NCBI GenBank assembly: GCA_012932865.1
Contig: SAXG01000007.1
Span: forward strand, 1-64,000
Source of the DNA: Amylostereum areolatum
Taxonomy: Eukaryota; Basidiomycota; Agaricomycetes; Russulales; Stereaceae
DNA length: 64,000 nucleotides
Direction: 5' to 3'
Both the position numbers and the translations under genes were made by a program. Of the stretch, positions 12,218-22,945 are shown piece by piece (positions within the stretch are counted from its first letter, which is position 1; every line of letters starts with the position of its first letter). Below the pieces are notes generated by a model. The model saw only the letters and a program-made list of their open reading frames with translations, did no database searches and was not told where the DNA came from.

Positions 12218-13537
12218 ATGGCGGTCCCTGACTCTCCCCCGGACGATGTGCCACCGCACTGGGCACTTCGGGACCTCGACGATGCCACAGCATATGGACA
12301 TCTACTCCTGGGGCGCGCTCGTCAAAGACGCGCGGGGATTGTTGCGTCGGAGCCCACGGATTTATTCCCCTCCCTGTCCCCGGTGGTGAAGGGCGACCTA
12401 GCATTGGCCGCGATGGTCATTGCGAGTGCATTGGAGAATCGAGGTGCGTCCTCGGTAGTTGATCTATTCGGTCCCTGAGCGATCTCACCGTTCTTCAAGT
12501 CGTGTTATCCTGGTCAATGTCAGACTATGCGGACGCGTGTGGCTCACCCAGCAGGGACAACATGGCGTTTGAAGCTGACCTGCGAGCGCGTTTTCCACCA
12601 CCGGAGATGGATCGTGCGGTAGCGGACCCGATCTCTATATGGGACAGCGAGGGGAATATTGTCGGATGGTTCTTGCCCGGTATACTGACCGAACGGCGAC
12701 AGGTACGTCTTGGTCTGTTCTTCGCAGTGGAACACGACTTACTGATACCAGTGGGACCTTCTCTCCGACACCGTCTGGATGAGCGACGCCATGGACAACG
12801 GCATGCCTCACGACATCATCCTTTCACCCGCCCGGTGGAGGCAAAGCCGCCATCTCTTTCGGGAGGAGGAGGACTGCCTCGCAATTGGGCCAGGCTGCAC
12901 GACACTCAGCCCCGGATGGATGGCTACCGGTCATTGGAAAGTGCGTAGTATCTGGCGACAGGTTGATCCGTCGCTGACCTGCTGGATTGTCGATGTCTCT
13001 TTGCAGGACCAGGACAAGGGCATCCGTCCGTCAAGAACGATGCAGACATTTCCTACCACTCACTTGTGGTTAAGGAAAGTCCGTGAGCATGCGATGGTCG
13101 CCAGTGCAATCTTGGCGATGGTGCACCCGGAGATGGCGCGCCTTTGCCGCCAGGCTCTCATCGAAATGTGTACGACCGACGAACTCGACAAGTCGCTCCA
13201 GATCTGGGGTTTTTACACGCCGATCGTTTCCGTCATTGCGAACCGGGAGTCTCCGATCCATCGCGACACCCATAGCTCACACCGTTGTTTGTATGACATG
13301 CTGGTTTCATGCGGCGGATGCCCGCGGACTGTCCTCGAACTACCTACGTTCGGATTACGGTGTCAATACATCCCGGGCTCGATGTCCTTCTTCTCCGGTG
13401 CTGTCGTTGCCCACGGGGTGTCGCGCACTGAAGAAGATCGACTGTCCATCGCCGGGTACATGAAGCTCGAATTGCTTGACCGCCTCGGAATTCCTCGTCC
13501 AACCTCTTACGTTACCATCGACCTCCTCGCGTCTTAA
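12218..13537 (+). CDS. TET/JBP-like 2-oxoglutarate/Fe(II) dioxygenase
   Basis: Four exons (12218-12443, 12500-12702, 12752-12940, 13007-13537) give 382 aa with all junctions in phase. The exon 3 acceptor could alternatively be at 12727. The C-terminal half matches the fungal TET/JBP oxygenase core: VIANRESPIHRD with the iron-binding H-x-D (His codon 13259-13261, Asp 13265-13267), then YDMLVSCGG and LELPTFG, the distal iron ligand in VVAHGV (His codon 13412-13414), and an Arg (13439-13441) placed to bind 2-oxoglutarate in EDRLSIAGYMK. TET/JBP enzymes oxidise 5-methylcytosine or thymine in DNA, so a nuclear DNA-modifying role is inferred. All catalytic residues are present and no stop interrupts the model. 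The KDZ transposase gene starts 811 bp downstream on the same strand, a recurrent linkage in basidiomycetes. Confidence 0.85.
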
Positions 13538-14348
13538 TTGGCCTTTCTCCCTGTAACCGACGAGGTATATTGCTGGTACACATCTCCCATCCTCCTCCCG
13601 CCCGCTACCATACAATACTGCTACACCCCCTACACTGTTACAATCCGAGGCCTAATCTAACCTTCCCTAGTTCCCTGTACCCTCCTCCCTTTCACCAGCA
13701 GCAGCCCTGTTCAGATTGTCAGTGAAAATGAAAACTGACTGGGGGTATAAACACACGATGTCAGATGGGCTGCATGACGGGGAGGGAGACCCATGTCGCG
13801 CAAGAAATTGCCGTTCAGTCTCCAGACCTGTGGAGATGACAACGACAGGTTGATGGCTTGAAAGACGGTACAGGCGGTGCGGCGGCGGGTGGTATACTGA
13901 CGAGTGACATGTTGCCATGCAGTTTCGCACATCTCCCCGTCGTTGATGGGAGTTCTACCGGGGATAAGTTTCAGAAGGAGCAAAAACAACGTGTCACGCA
14001 CCGCACGGACACCCATCGGGTATGCTCACACATATGAATGAGCATGATTGTCGATCGGATGGAGGGAATCCTCTCCGAGAGAGAGGCGAAGCTGCTGCTA
14101 GCAGGCGTTGTTTGGGACGAGGGCGGCGAGTGAGGTAGAGAGGCCATGGAAATAAGAGAGGGTGCGGAAGGGTAGAGAAGGAGGAATGCGACTTAGGGAA
14201 ATGGGTCACGACAGACGTTGCACCACGTGACATGGACTTCTGTCGTAACTGGCGTCAAATATTGGTACTCGCTTCACGCGCTAGTTGCACAAGTTGACAG
14301 GGACGAAGAGTCTACTGCCTACCTCGCGTCCTCCCATCGTGTTCTCCC
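13538..14348. other. Spacer between TET/JBP and KDZ genes
   Basis: About 0.8 kb holding the 3' end of the dioxygenase gene and the presumed KDZ promoter. No exon, TIR pair or RNA gene could be supported. Short minus-strand open frames here look like chance. Confidence 0.35.
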
Positions 14349-17300
14349 ATGGGTACCAAGACAGTCAACAAGAAGAAGAGTTTCCGCCAGCAGCAAACGG
14401 TTGTTGGGACCGACGGAAGCTTCCGCACGAAGACCAAGGACAAGGCTTACAAGCGGGTGGGCGCGCCCAGCACTCCTCATGCAACACCCAAGAAACGACG
14501 ACCAGACGTGGTGGATTTCCACCAGGACGAGGGGGGGGCTATTCCCGCGCCGGACTTTGGAGTGGCTGGACCTGGGAACGTGCCGGATATCGCGATGTGC
14601 AGTGTAGACCCATTGCAGAGGCCTGGAGGACGGGTGCGCTGCACTTCCTTCGACATCTCCCCACCACTGACTGTGGGTTATAGCGTTCTGAGACCTGTAT
14701 GCAGGAGTTCATGCCCCGGAAGGGTCTCTACCTCAACCAGATTTTGGGAACGCACGGCCCTCAGAACGGCCGTCGATGTCGAGGGTGCAAGGTGGCTCCA
14801 GCAACCTGGCGGTGTCTGGAATGCCTATCCGGACGTGACATGTGCGAGCCCTGCTTCCGCGCTGCACACCAGTACCTCCCCTTCCATCGTGTAGAGCAGT
14901 GGTCTCCCCGAGGGTTCTACGCTCCTTCCTGGTTGCGGAATGCAGGGCTCGTGGTTAAGCTCGGCCATGGGGGCGACTCCTGCCGCTTCCACCCAGTAGT
15001 TCCTGGCCGTCGCACAGGCAAAGGATCCATGCGGTTTGGAACCTCCAACCCATCGTCTAGGGCAACATCTCCCACTCCAAGGACTCATTCCCGGCAGTCA
15101 TCCCGTTCGTCTTTTGCTTCCGACGACGATATCATTCCTCTGGATGCATGGGACGTCCCGGCGACTTCCAGCCCGACCTCTTCCTCCTTTTCGGACGGCG
15201 CTAGCGACTACACGAACGGTGCCCCTGCTCCACATGCATCCACATCACGACCTCGATCTCCGTCTCTTTCTCCTCTCCAGGCCGGCCAAGGAGGGAGGGG
15301 CAGTTTCCGAGCCCCACGGGCGACGTCCACGACGTCCTGGGACAGCGACAATGTTACACTGGTGGAAGAGGACCGGGCCGCAGATCGCGAGAACATGACG
15401 GAAGAGCCGGAGAACACGTACGTCCACGGAGCTCCCAACCGCCCTGGCGCCCGGGACGAGCAAAATAACAAGATATATGTCATTGTCGAACGCAACGGTA
15501 TTCACGAAGTCGGGATGCAATTCTGCCACTGCCCTGGGGCCCTACCTCATGACCTGCAACTCCTGGACCTCCATCTCTTCCCTGCGACTCAGAACATCCC
15601 AAGCACCGCATTCACGTTCAACTTGATGGAAGACGCTATATTGGAAAACCTGGAATGCAAGACCGTTGGCAATGCCTATATGCACAAGCTTCAACGGCTG
15701 ACAAACCCCCGGGATCCAGATTCAGTCGCAGTATGTTGTAGATCCCGCTTCAGGTCGTGGGACTAACCTGTCTTTTCTATGCAGTCGCGCTACGAGGAAC
15801 TGCTTCGGGTCACCAGACAGTGGCGTCTCTTGCAAAACTTGATCACCTTCGGCCATGCTCACCCAGGAATTCTGAAGACACCGGGCCCAGGGGAATCGGC
15901 GTGGTTCTGCATTGCCTGCCCCCAAGACGGTTTCAACATCCCTGCTGATTGGAAAACCCACGAGGATTCGTACGTTTGACTCGAGTACACATTGATCCTT
16001 GGTGACGTCTCCTTCAGGTGGAAATATGTCCGAACCATCGGGATCGATGCCAACTTCCATGCCCAACATGTTGCATCGTCGACTTTGGGGCAAGACGAAC
16101 ACATATCCACGGGATCAGGATTCATGGTAACCCCCGGCCCTTTCAACGACTATCTAAAGAGGGCTGGTGCGTACGACAAACCAGAGGTGAGCTTGAACGA
16201 TTCCAGGGGTGTGCACGCCTAACTTGAATCTAGGCAAACCTCCCAAAATGTCACTCCCACCATGCGGCGAGCAATCGAAACCTTGACCGGACGAACTTGG
16301 ATGTTACGGGCATCGTCTCTGTCTGCTGCGCACGCCACGGGTGTTGGTACCCGCATTCCTGTGCAGACCTCCAAAAAGGAGAACGGTATGTGGGCGTCTG
16401 CACCCCCGGGCCTCTGCTTTCTAACCATGGATGAGTTGGCAGGCATATCAACGTCGACTATGTCGTGAACCAGGCTCTGACCTACAAGATGGACAAGATA
16501 GAGCGCGTTCTCATGCTGTACGACATCATGTGTCAATACGGCGTATACTTCATGGAACGGTTTATGCGTAACCCAGATGAGCTCACTCTTCCCAAGTTCA
16601 AGGAGATCCTGAAAGGCGTCGGGAAATGGCACATCCAAGGACACGTCGACACCTGCCTTCCAAAGTTCTCTCCATCGTTCATCTGGGGAATTGGGAACGT
16701 TGACGGCGAGATAGTAGAGACCTTATGGTCCCTCTTGAATCTCATCGCCCGTAGCGGTCGCCAGATGACCCTCCCTTCACGCGCGGAACTCATGGATGCT
16801 CATATGAACGACAACAACTACAAGAAAATGATCGGCATGGGTGAGTCTCTCCTCCGCATAGGTCCCATGGGTTCGTGCTCATATCGTGTGAGCAGCCGCG
16901 GCGTTGGTAAGAAAGTGGAAGAAGGGCCAAGTTGAGTTCAAGACTCGCGATGCAGAGTGCGCCCGTCTCCGGGTGTCGCTGGATGATGAGACCCGCCATG
17001 GATGGGAGGTCGACGCCCGAGCAGCCCAGGCAGCCAGGAATGAGGATGTTAATGAGATGAAGATCTTCGAGGTCCGGTCCCATACAGGTGTGTCAACTAC
17101 TGGATCGAATTCTCAGAAGCATGCTTAGCTCACGTCCGGGGGTCAGCACCGTCCCGACAACAGGTGGAAGGCGAACTTATCGACGAAGAGACCTCCCGGA
17201 GGGACAACGGCGGACTTGCGGAAACAATCGCGAAAGGCATCCGATTGCAAGAGGAACAGTGCGCCCACCAGTGGATTTGGTCGAGCAGTACTGACTATCT

Positions 17301-18494
17301 GACTCTGTCATTAGAGTAGCCATCCAGGTTCTCTTGCGACGGGTTGTCAACGACTCGACGGAATGGATTAAGACCAAACGGAGGCGCCAAAAGCTTGCCT
17401 ACGATATCGAAGAGTATCAGCCAAAGGCCGCGCGGTTCATGGTGGCTCGCCCCGGGTCACTCGAGGCACGACCGCACGCACCACCAACCCGCCTCGGGGA
17501 GGATGACGAACTCTTGGCAACGGGTTCCTGCAGCCTTGGGAGAGGATACGGTCTCCCCTGAGAACTGGACGATCGTCCTTCCTTCCTCTTTTGGGCGTGA
17601 TTGGTGCCTTGACCCCCGGAACAAAGTGCTCGTACAGACTGAGCTGAAGCTACGTGTGGCACAAATGGACGACCTCCTCAAAAACCTCCGCATCGACCTC
17701 GCAGACAAAGCCTACCGATTCGAAAAGCAAATCAGAACGACAGGAAACTCGCAACAATTGAAAACCAAGGCTTGGAGGCGGTTGAGCGCAGCCGATCGGG
17801 AAATGCGCGAGCACGCGCACCGCTACAATGTTGGGTTCCAGGCGTTTCAGCTTCTGCGCCCCGCTCCGGGGGTAGACCCTTCCGGGGTCGACGGCCATCA
17901 AGACAAGGTGGAGTCAGCCCTGCAGCGCGAGAAGGATCGGAAATTAGATCGGTATCGACCTCTCTTGCCCGAGCATCTGAAGACTTCAACAACATTGGTC
18001 AACGCGAACAACGTGTCTAGCACGCGCGAGAAGTTGGCATGGTTCTGGGATATTGACGTGGAGAAGCAGGCGGAGAGGGGTGAATGGTTTGCAGAATGTA
18101 CGTCTCCTTGCGCCTCAACTGACATCAGGGGCTAATTGATGGGGGTTCAGTTTTCCGGGTGCAGTGGCTTACAGCCTGGTCCACTTGGGAACGGGCCAGG
18201 GAAGATCTCGTCATATTCGAGTCGGAAATGCACTCGACCGTGAGGGGATTTCTCTTCTACGCCACCCGGTGGGTGGAGCTGGGGAAGCTTCGACGCCGGC
18301 TTGGGGAGGAGGAAGGAGCGACGGAGAAGTATTCCGGTCACATCTGCTACGCTCTCCAGCAGGAGACAGAGTGGCTTGAGATGGCAGAGCACGCCAAGCG
18401 GGCGTTTGAGGCGCCCGGCATACTGGGACCTGGCGGAATTCGGATCGAGATTCCTCCCCACTCAGCGGACGAGCACTTTGATCCCTACGCGTAG
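14349..18494 (+). CDS. KDZ-family DNA transposase with CxC2 cysteine cluster
   Basis: Exons 14349-14633, 14684-15730, 15785-15969, 16018-16186, 16234-16385, 16443-16840, 16896-17087, 17147-17258, 17315-17441, 17545-18097 and 18151-18494 join in phase to 1,187 aa. The N-terminus is basic (MGTKTVNKKKSF). Next is the CxC2-like cluster (CRGCK, WRCLEC, CEPC, then His residues; about 14768-14890). The transposase core follows: GIDANFHAQ with a likely catalytic Asp (about 16040), CHSHHAASN, CARHGC, DLQKGER, YDIMCQYG (about 16520), HIQGHVDTC and GNVDGEIVETLWSLL (about 16690-16735). The C-terminal part is charged and helical. These are KDZ (Kyakuja/Dileera/Zisupton) hallmarks, a family that moves DNA by cut-and-paste. 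The 17442-17544 step may be a 103-nt GT-AG intron or a frameshift. Terminal inverted repeats were not found. Confidence 0.88.
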
Positions 18495-18705
18495 TCCATA
18501 TGTAAACATTGCGGCAGCTATTTCATGACGTCCGGGGGTCATAACGTGGTGATCGGCGACCGTATGTGGGTCTCCAGCGTAAACAGATATCCGGTGGTTT
18601 TTTTTGTCGGGATGCCCCACGGATATGCTTGGTCAAATACTCCCCGCCATAAATATCTAGTCCACCTCCACCTCCACCTCCACCTCCTCTCCGTCCTCCC
18701 GTCGC

Positions 18706-19816
18706 ATGCTTTCCTCCACTACTATGCTCGTCGTCAAACCTTACCGTCAGGTCAAGCCAGGCCCTCTGTGCGCCCTCGACCTCGTGACAAGCCTCACAGG
18801 CCCGGGGGGCGCTAGCTACAACCTCGCGACCCTCGACGACGACCACTCATTCGACGCTGACGCCTGGCTAGGAAACCCCCCCCCGTACTGGACGACTGTG
18901 TGGATGCCGGTGGTGGGTCCGTGGCGGGACATGGACTTTGCATGGTCCGAGGATGCCTTGGAGGTTGTGCAGCCTTTGGAGGACAGCTGGTTCGACGAGG
19001 GGATGGTGCGCACTGGTTACTTGATGTGCTGGCCTTTATCTGACCTGTCTTTCTGGCTCGAATAGGTGTGGGTGCCGATGTTCAAAGCACCCGAACCAGT
19101 TCGGTTCCTCCACATCCAGTCCGACATCCTCGTCCCTCACCGGCTGGCTGGGATACGTCTGCGCATGCGCAATATGTGGTCGCCGGATTACCTCGTGTGC
19201 CTGGATTCACAGGTCCTGCGTGAATGGAGGGTCCTCATGGTGACCGTGGCCCGTCTGCAGAACAAGTATGACTGGCAGGTACGTCCATGAAATCCCGACC
19301 TCGTCCCGGGAACTGACTTTGAGTTTGAGTTCGGAGACCTAGAGAGAGTGCCTCCAATGTTCAAATACCAGTGGACTCGTGACGACAACATCGGCGACCA
19401 GGCGACGCACGAGGTGTTCGCTGCATGGTGGGACTTCCTCGTCGGTGACGCCCGCCCCCCCCTCGCTGTTGGAATCGACACCGCGGTGAGAGAGGCGGCG
19501 CCCGTGGGTCACAACTGGAAGAAGGTTGCGCACTTCGGCACCGGGGGCATCCTGTGGCTCCTTGCTGCACTTGACCGCTACGCCTCAAGCATCCACAAAG
19601 GGACGGTCCACAACGAGGAGATTTACGTCGGCCCATGGTATCGTTGGCGGGGATTTGTGCACGACGTGACGTACACGTTGTCGGTCCTTGAAGGCATCCC
19701 AAGGTACGTCGTTGGCGGGTTGTCGGCGATTGTTTACACTAACTCCTTTTCGAAGTGACATCGTCGTCGGGTGGCACCGTACCAAGGTTGAGGATGATGG
19801 AATGGAGGCGTTTTAG
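18706..19816 (+). CDS. Gene X: unrecognised spliced gene downstream of KDZ
   Basis: Four exons (18706-19005, 19066-19278, 19330-19703, 19756-19816) join in phase to 315 aa. A second Met at 18724 could be the start. The protein is rich in Trp and aromatic residues (WTTVWMPVVGPWRDMDFAW, YVGPWYRWRGFVHDV), with no signal peptide, membrane helix or catalytic motif I recognise. GT-AG sites are good throughout and no stop interrupts the model, so it looks like a real gene. Its ATG is 211 bp after the KDZ stop and on the same strand. It could be transposon cargo or a neighbouring host gene; nothing in the sequence decides this. Confidence 0.6.
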
Positions 19817-20168
19817 ACTACGTACTCTGAGCTACCAGCATGTTTCCCGCCTTCGATGTAATAGACCTCTGCAATCGCATCCCGTGGGTCCCATACGCCG
19901 TTCCGGGGGCGATAATTGTGAGAGTCTTCCGTGTTGGGCGTGATTCGAGTTGTAGCACTGTGCCATGGGTATGACATGCTACACGATCATCCTAGTCTGG
20001 CGACTGCGAACGACGCTCTGCCGGGGTATGAAGGTCAACCTTAGGGCACGAGAAGAAACCCCGGGGGTGCGTGCCCGCGGGATCAAAGGCGTGCATCCAT
20101 GGGTACAGCTCCACAAGCCAGAGTCTAGGGATTCTAATACAACTTTGACATTACAGAGTAGTACATGT
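19817..20168. other. Spacer between convergent genes X and Y
   Basis: About 350 bp between the stops of two convergent genes. One CCGGGGGT motif lies at 20061-20068. No other feature is supported. Confidence 0.4.
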
Positions 20169-21047
20169 TCATACAGCGCCATACCTCACAATCGCTGGGA
20201 AGCCCATCATCTCCATTGCATCTCGCGCGTGGTTCGCCTCCACTTCTGCCTCCCTCCTTCTGGCCTTCACGACGTTCTCATGCAAGTATGTCTTGTTGGT
20301 AATAAGTTGGTCCAGGGCGATGACTTGCATGTTGATGAAGTGGCTGGTGGTGGAGACGAGGTGCTCAGTGTTGGTGGGTTGGAACTCGCCTTGAACGGAG
20401 CGGGTCCCTGCAAACAGGATGTTCGGGTGCTCGGTGTAGGGTCCAACCGGCTAGAATATAGTAAGTAGTATTCCGTGCGTGAGGGAGAATGAAAGACGGA
20501 CCACTGTAAAAGCCCACGAAGTAATGGCATCATTGAGGGATCTGCCCTTGTCTAGGACAGGGCAATCCCCCTGACGGTCCTCCTTCCACCACTCGTTGAC
20601 GTCGGCACGATGATAAAGTGGGTCGGGGAGCTCGGGGCCGTAGGGTATGATGTCGACGATGTCTTCTATCTTCTCGGGGGTGGTGACGGCGTTGATGGTG
20701 GTGTTGACGGCCTGGAGGAAGTCGAAGAAGGGTGCTTGAGGCGGCAAGTAGCGGCCTGAAAGGACACAGTACTGCCCTGCGACATACGACAAGTGGTGCT
20801 GGGAGGGTTACAAATGTGAGGGAGATACAGAGCTCAGGGGGGTATAAGCACGCACCAATTCTGCCTCAAAGCCGGCCTTCCATGGGGTATTCTCTACACC
20901 GCGTTCCAGCACCTCACGCACGGCCCGTCGGATCCATTGGGTGCAATGGTATAGCTCCGCTTGCATGGCCTCCCACTCTTGAAAGCGTCGTTTCCCCTCG
21001 AACGTTTTCATGTTGATGGGTGTGAGTTCGATCCGGACGTGTTCCAT
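20169..21047 (-). CDS. Gene Y: unrecognised small spliced gene
   Basis: Three minus-strand exons (20856-21047, 20505-20798, 20169-20450) are each a whole number of codons and give 255 aa starting MEHVRIELTPINMKTF. The protein is acidic and mostly helical in appearance. It contains a WWKEDR stretch and ends in a charged coil-like region (NVVKARRREAEVEANHARDAMEMM). I recognise no family. The start is 228 bp from the start of gene Z on the other strand, so the two probably share a bidirectional promoter. Confidence 0.55.
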
Positions 21048-21275
21048 TTTGGTGGGTGTATGCGGGTGGAGAGGTGTAGAGCAGCAGTGACTGGGGAAAA
21101 ATGTTGTTGGTATAAAGGATGATCGTTCTAAAAGGACGCTTCGGCTGTTTGCGAAAATCGATCACGTGCCCGATGTTTGTTGCGTTCAAAAGACATAAGT
21201 GTGATTGTCGTCCTACCCTTGACTTCCCCCAAATCACACCCGCTATCCTTCGACGGCGATCTCACCTCTATCACA

Positions 21276-22033
21276 ATGCAAAGCGAGTTCCAGTCGAAAG
21301 ACTACTTCTTCTCAGATGCGATGGACGCCCTCATCGAGTACTTTGGATGGCGACTTGGGAGGGCCGGCAAATACCTCTCCGCAAGGCCCGTGGTGGGGGT
21401 AGGGACGGAGTGGGAGATCCCGGGGGTCAAGGTGTCAGTGCAGAACGAGCTGGTGAGTCCCATGTGAGTTATCCTTGGACTTTGAGTGTTTACAGGGGTG
21501 AAGAACCTCGTCTTCCGTATCGTTGGATACTGTAGGACGCAGGGACTTACCACCCACGTGCCGGACATTATTGTGCAGGCTGCATCGTATCTCTTGGAGG
21601 GGACGGGCGGGGATTGGTCGGCGATCCCATCCTTGGCCGAAGATGGGACGGACCCCCCGGCACTCCCGATCTACCTCCCTTGCTGGTGGTGCTTCGACAA
21701 TGTGGAGACCCCGTACGACGTTGGGCCCGCCTTTGTGACCTTCGTCACGATGGCTTTTTTGAAGGTGCGTCGTCGTCCGATCGTCGTACGCATGTAGGCT
21801 AATCACGAACTCAGGACGAGGATTCGGAGGTGTCAAACACATGGCTCCAGCCGCTGTGGACCCTCGCGCGTCATCTAGATCGTGCGGCCAACACTGCGGT
21901 GGACAGTAAGGAGGCAGGGACTCTGGTGCAGGAGGAGAGTATCCAGCGGGCTGATAAGCATGCGGGTGTTTGGGCTGAGTTACATGGGGGTCTGAGTGCG
22001 GTGGACAAGTCCTGGGACTCTGGTGAGGAGTAG
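21276..22033 (+). CDS. Gene Z: unrecognised spliced gene, one frame problem
   Basis: The ATG at 21276 opens MQSEFQSKDYFFSDAMDALIEYFGWRLG. Exon 1 ends at a GTGAGT donor at 21453. Later exons read GVKNLVFRIVGYCRTQG...ALPIYLPCWWCFDNVETP (about 21498-21765) and DEDSEVSNTWLQPLWTLARHLDRAANT to the stop at 22033. The first splice is out of phase by one base with the best acceptor (21495/21496), so either the acceptor differs or there is a 1-bp indel. No known domain is recognised. Gene Y is divergent at 228 bp. Confidence 0.45.
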
Positions 22034-22445
22034 CTACGCTGAGACCTTGTACTGCTGTATTTTGTAACCCTTGGAGTACAGTGTGGAATCAAATGCGACG
22101 ACAGTATACCCCCGGAGAATATCGACTCGTTCTGTGGCTACAAAATCCATCCCAATACTGGTGACCATGTTTTTATGATATGCCCATTCAACATTCCTGA
22201 TCCTGCAATACTCGTAGGGAAAGTCAGAGTCTCTCTTCATGGTGATATGCGGGGGTGTAGTAGGGACAACCATCACCTTTGGCACTGGACCCCCGGGTTA
22301 TGGACGGATAGGGTAAAGATACCGGGGTGACATGTTGCGAGACTCTGATAAAAGGAGAGCTACGAGGAGGTAGAATGGGAAGGCAAGTGGTAGATATTAT
22401 CCGTAAGGTATCCAACGGTCAACGGGGTAAAGGATCCAGGGGAGG
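22034..22445. other. Non-coding stretch before the minisatellite
   Basis: Two ACCCCCGG motifs (22108 and 22289) lie here. No coding exon, RNA gene or transposon end was recognised. Confidence 0.35.
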
Positions 22446-22660
22446 TGCACGGCCGACTGCGGCCTATGGGGGTATGGAATGGGGCGGGATCCAGGGGAGA
22501 TGCACGGCCGACTGCGGCCTATGGGGGTATGGAATGGGGCGGGATCCAGGGGAGATGCACGGCCGACTGTGGCCCATGGGGATGTGGAATGGGGGAGGAT
22601 CCTGGGGGAGGTGCTCGGCCGACTGTGGTCTATGGGGGTGTGGAATGGGGGAGTAGACAG
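22446..22660 (+). repeat. 55-bp minisatellite, about four copies
   Basis: The core CACGGCCGACTG recurs at 22448, 22503 and 22558, and as CTCGGCCGACTG at 22613, a strict 55-bp period. Units share GGCCTATGGGGGTATGGAATGG-like sequence. The first three are near-identical and the fourth has diverged. Confidence 0.92.
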
Positions 22661-22896
22661 GTGGTGTACAGCAGGAGGGCCTCGGTCGACCATTATCCGT
22701 GGAGGGTAAAATTTGCTGGTGTGGTGGGGAAGGATAAGTCGGCCGGATGATATGAGACATAAGTAGGAGGGTGTCCAGCATATACACCGGCCGACCATGT
22801 ATCAAGGGCGAGCGGCTGACGTTGGCCGAGCAGGGAACATGGGGATTAGGCATACTCGGCTGACTGTCTATAATAAGGAATATGACAAGATGGGGT
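22661..22896. repeat. Degenerate GGCCGAC-rich flank up to a deletion junction
   Basis: The GGCCGAC/GGCTGAC core continues irregularly (CGGTCGAC, GTCGGCCGG, CCGGCCGACC, CGGCTGAC) until similarity to element B begins at 22897. It looks like an eroded extension of the minisatellite. Confidence 0.5.
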
Positions 22897-22945
22897 CCTA
22901 CCACCTGTCACCGACGAAGACTTCTCCGACCTCGACGAACCAATC

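Noticed and set aside
17334..17561. Treating the KDZ gene as a pseudogene because of a frame change near 17500
   Set aside because: A 103-nt GT-AG intron (17442-17544) bridges the frames and gives a total coding length divisible by three, so an intact gene is at least as likely.
11372..22300. Terminal inverted repeats of a KDZ transposon
   Set aside because: Repeated CCGGGGGT-containing words looked suggestive, but no pair of longer inverted ends with a matching duplication could be found by eye.
22397..22904. Minus- and plus-strand frames across the minisatellite
   Set aside because: Open only because the 55-bp unit lacks stops in some frames; the product is pure repeat.
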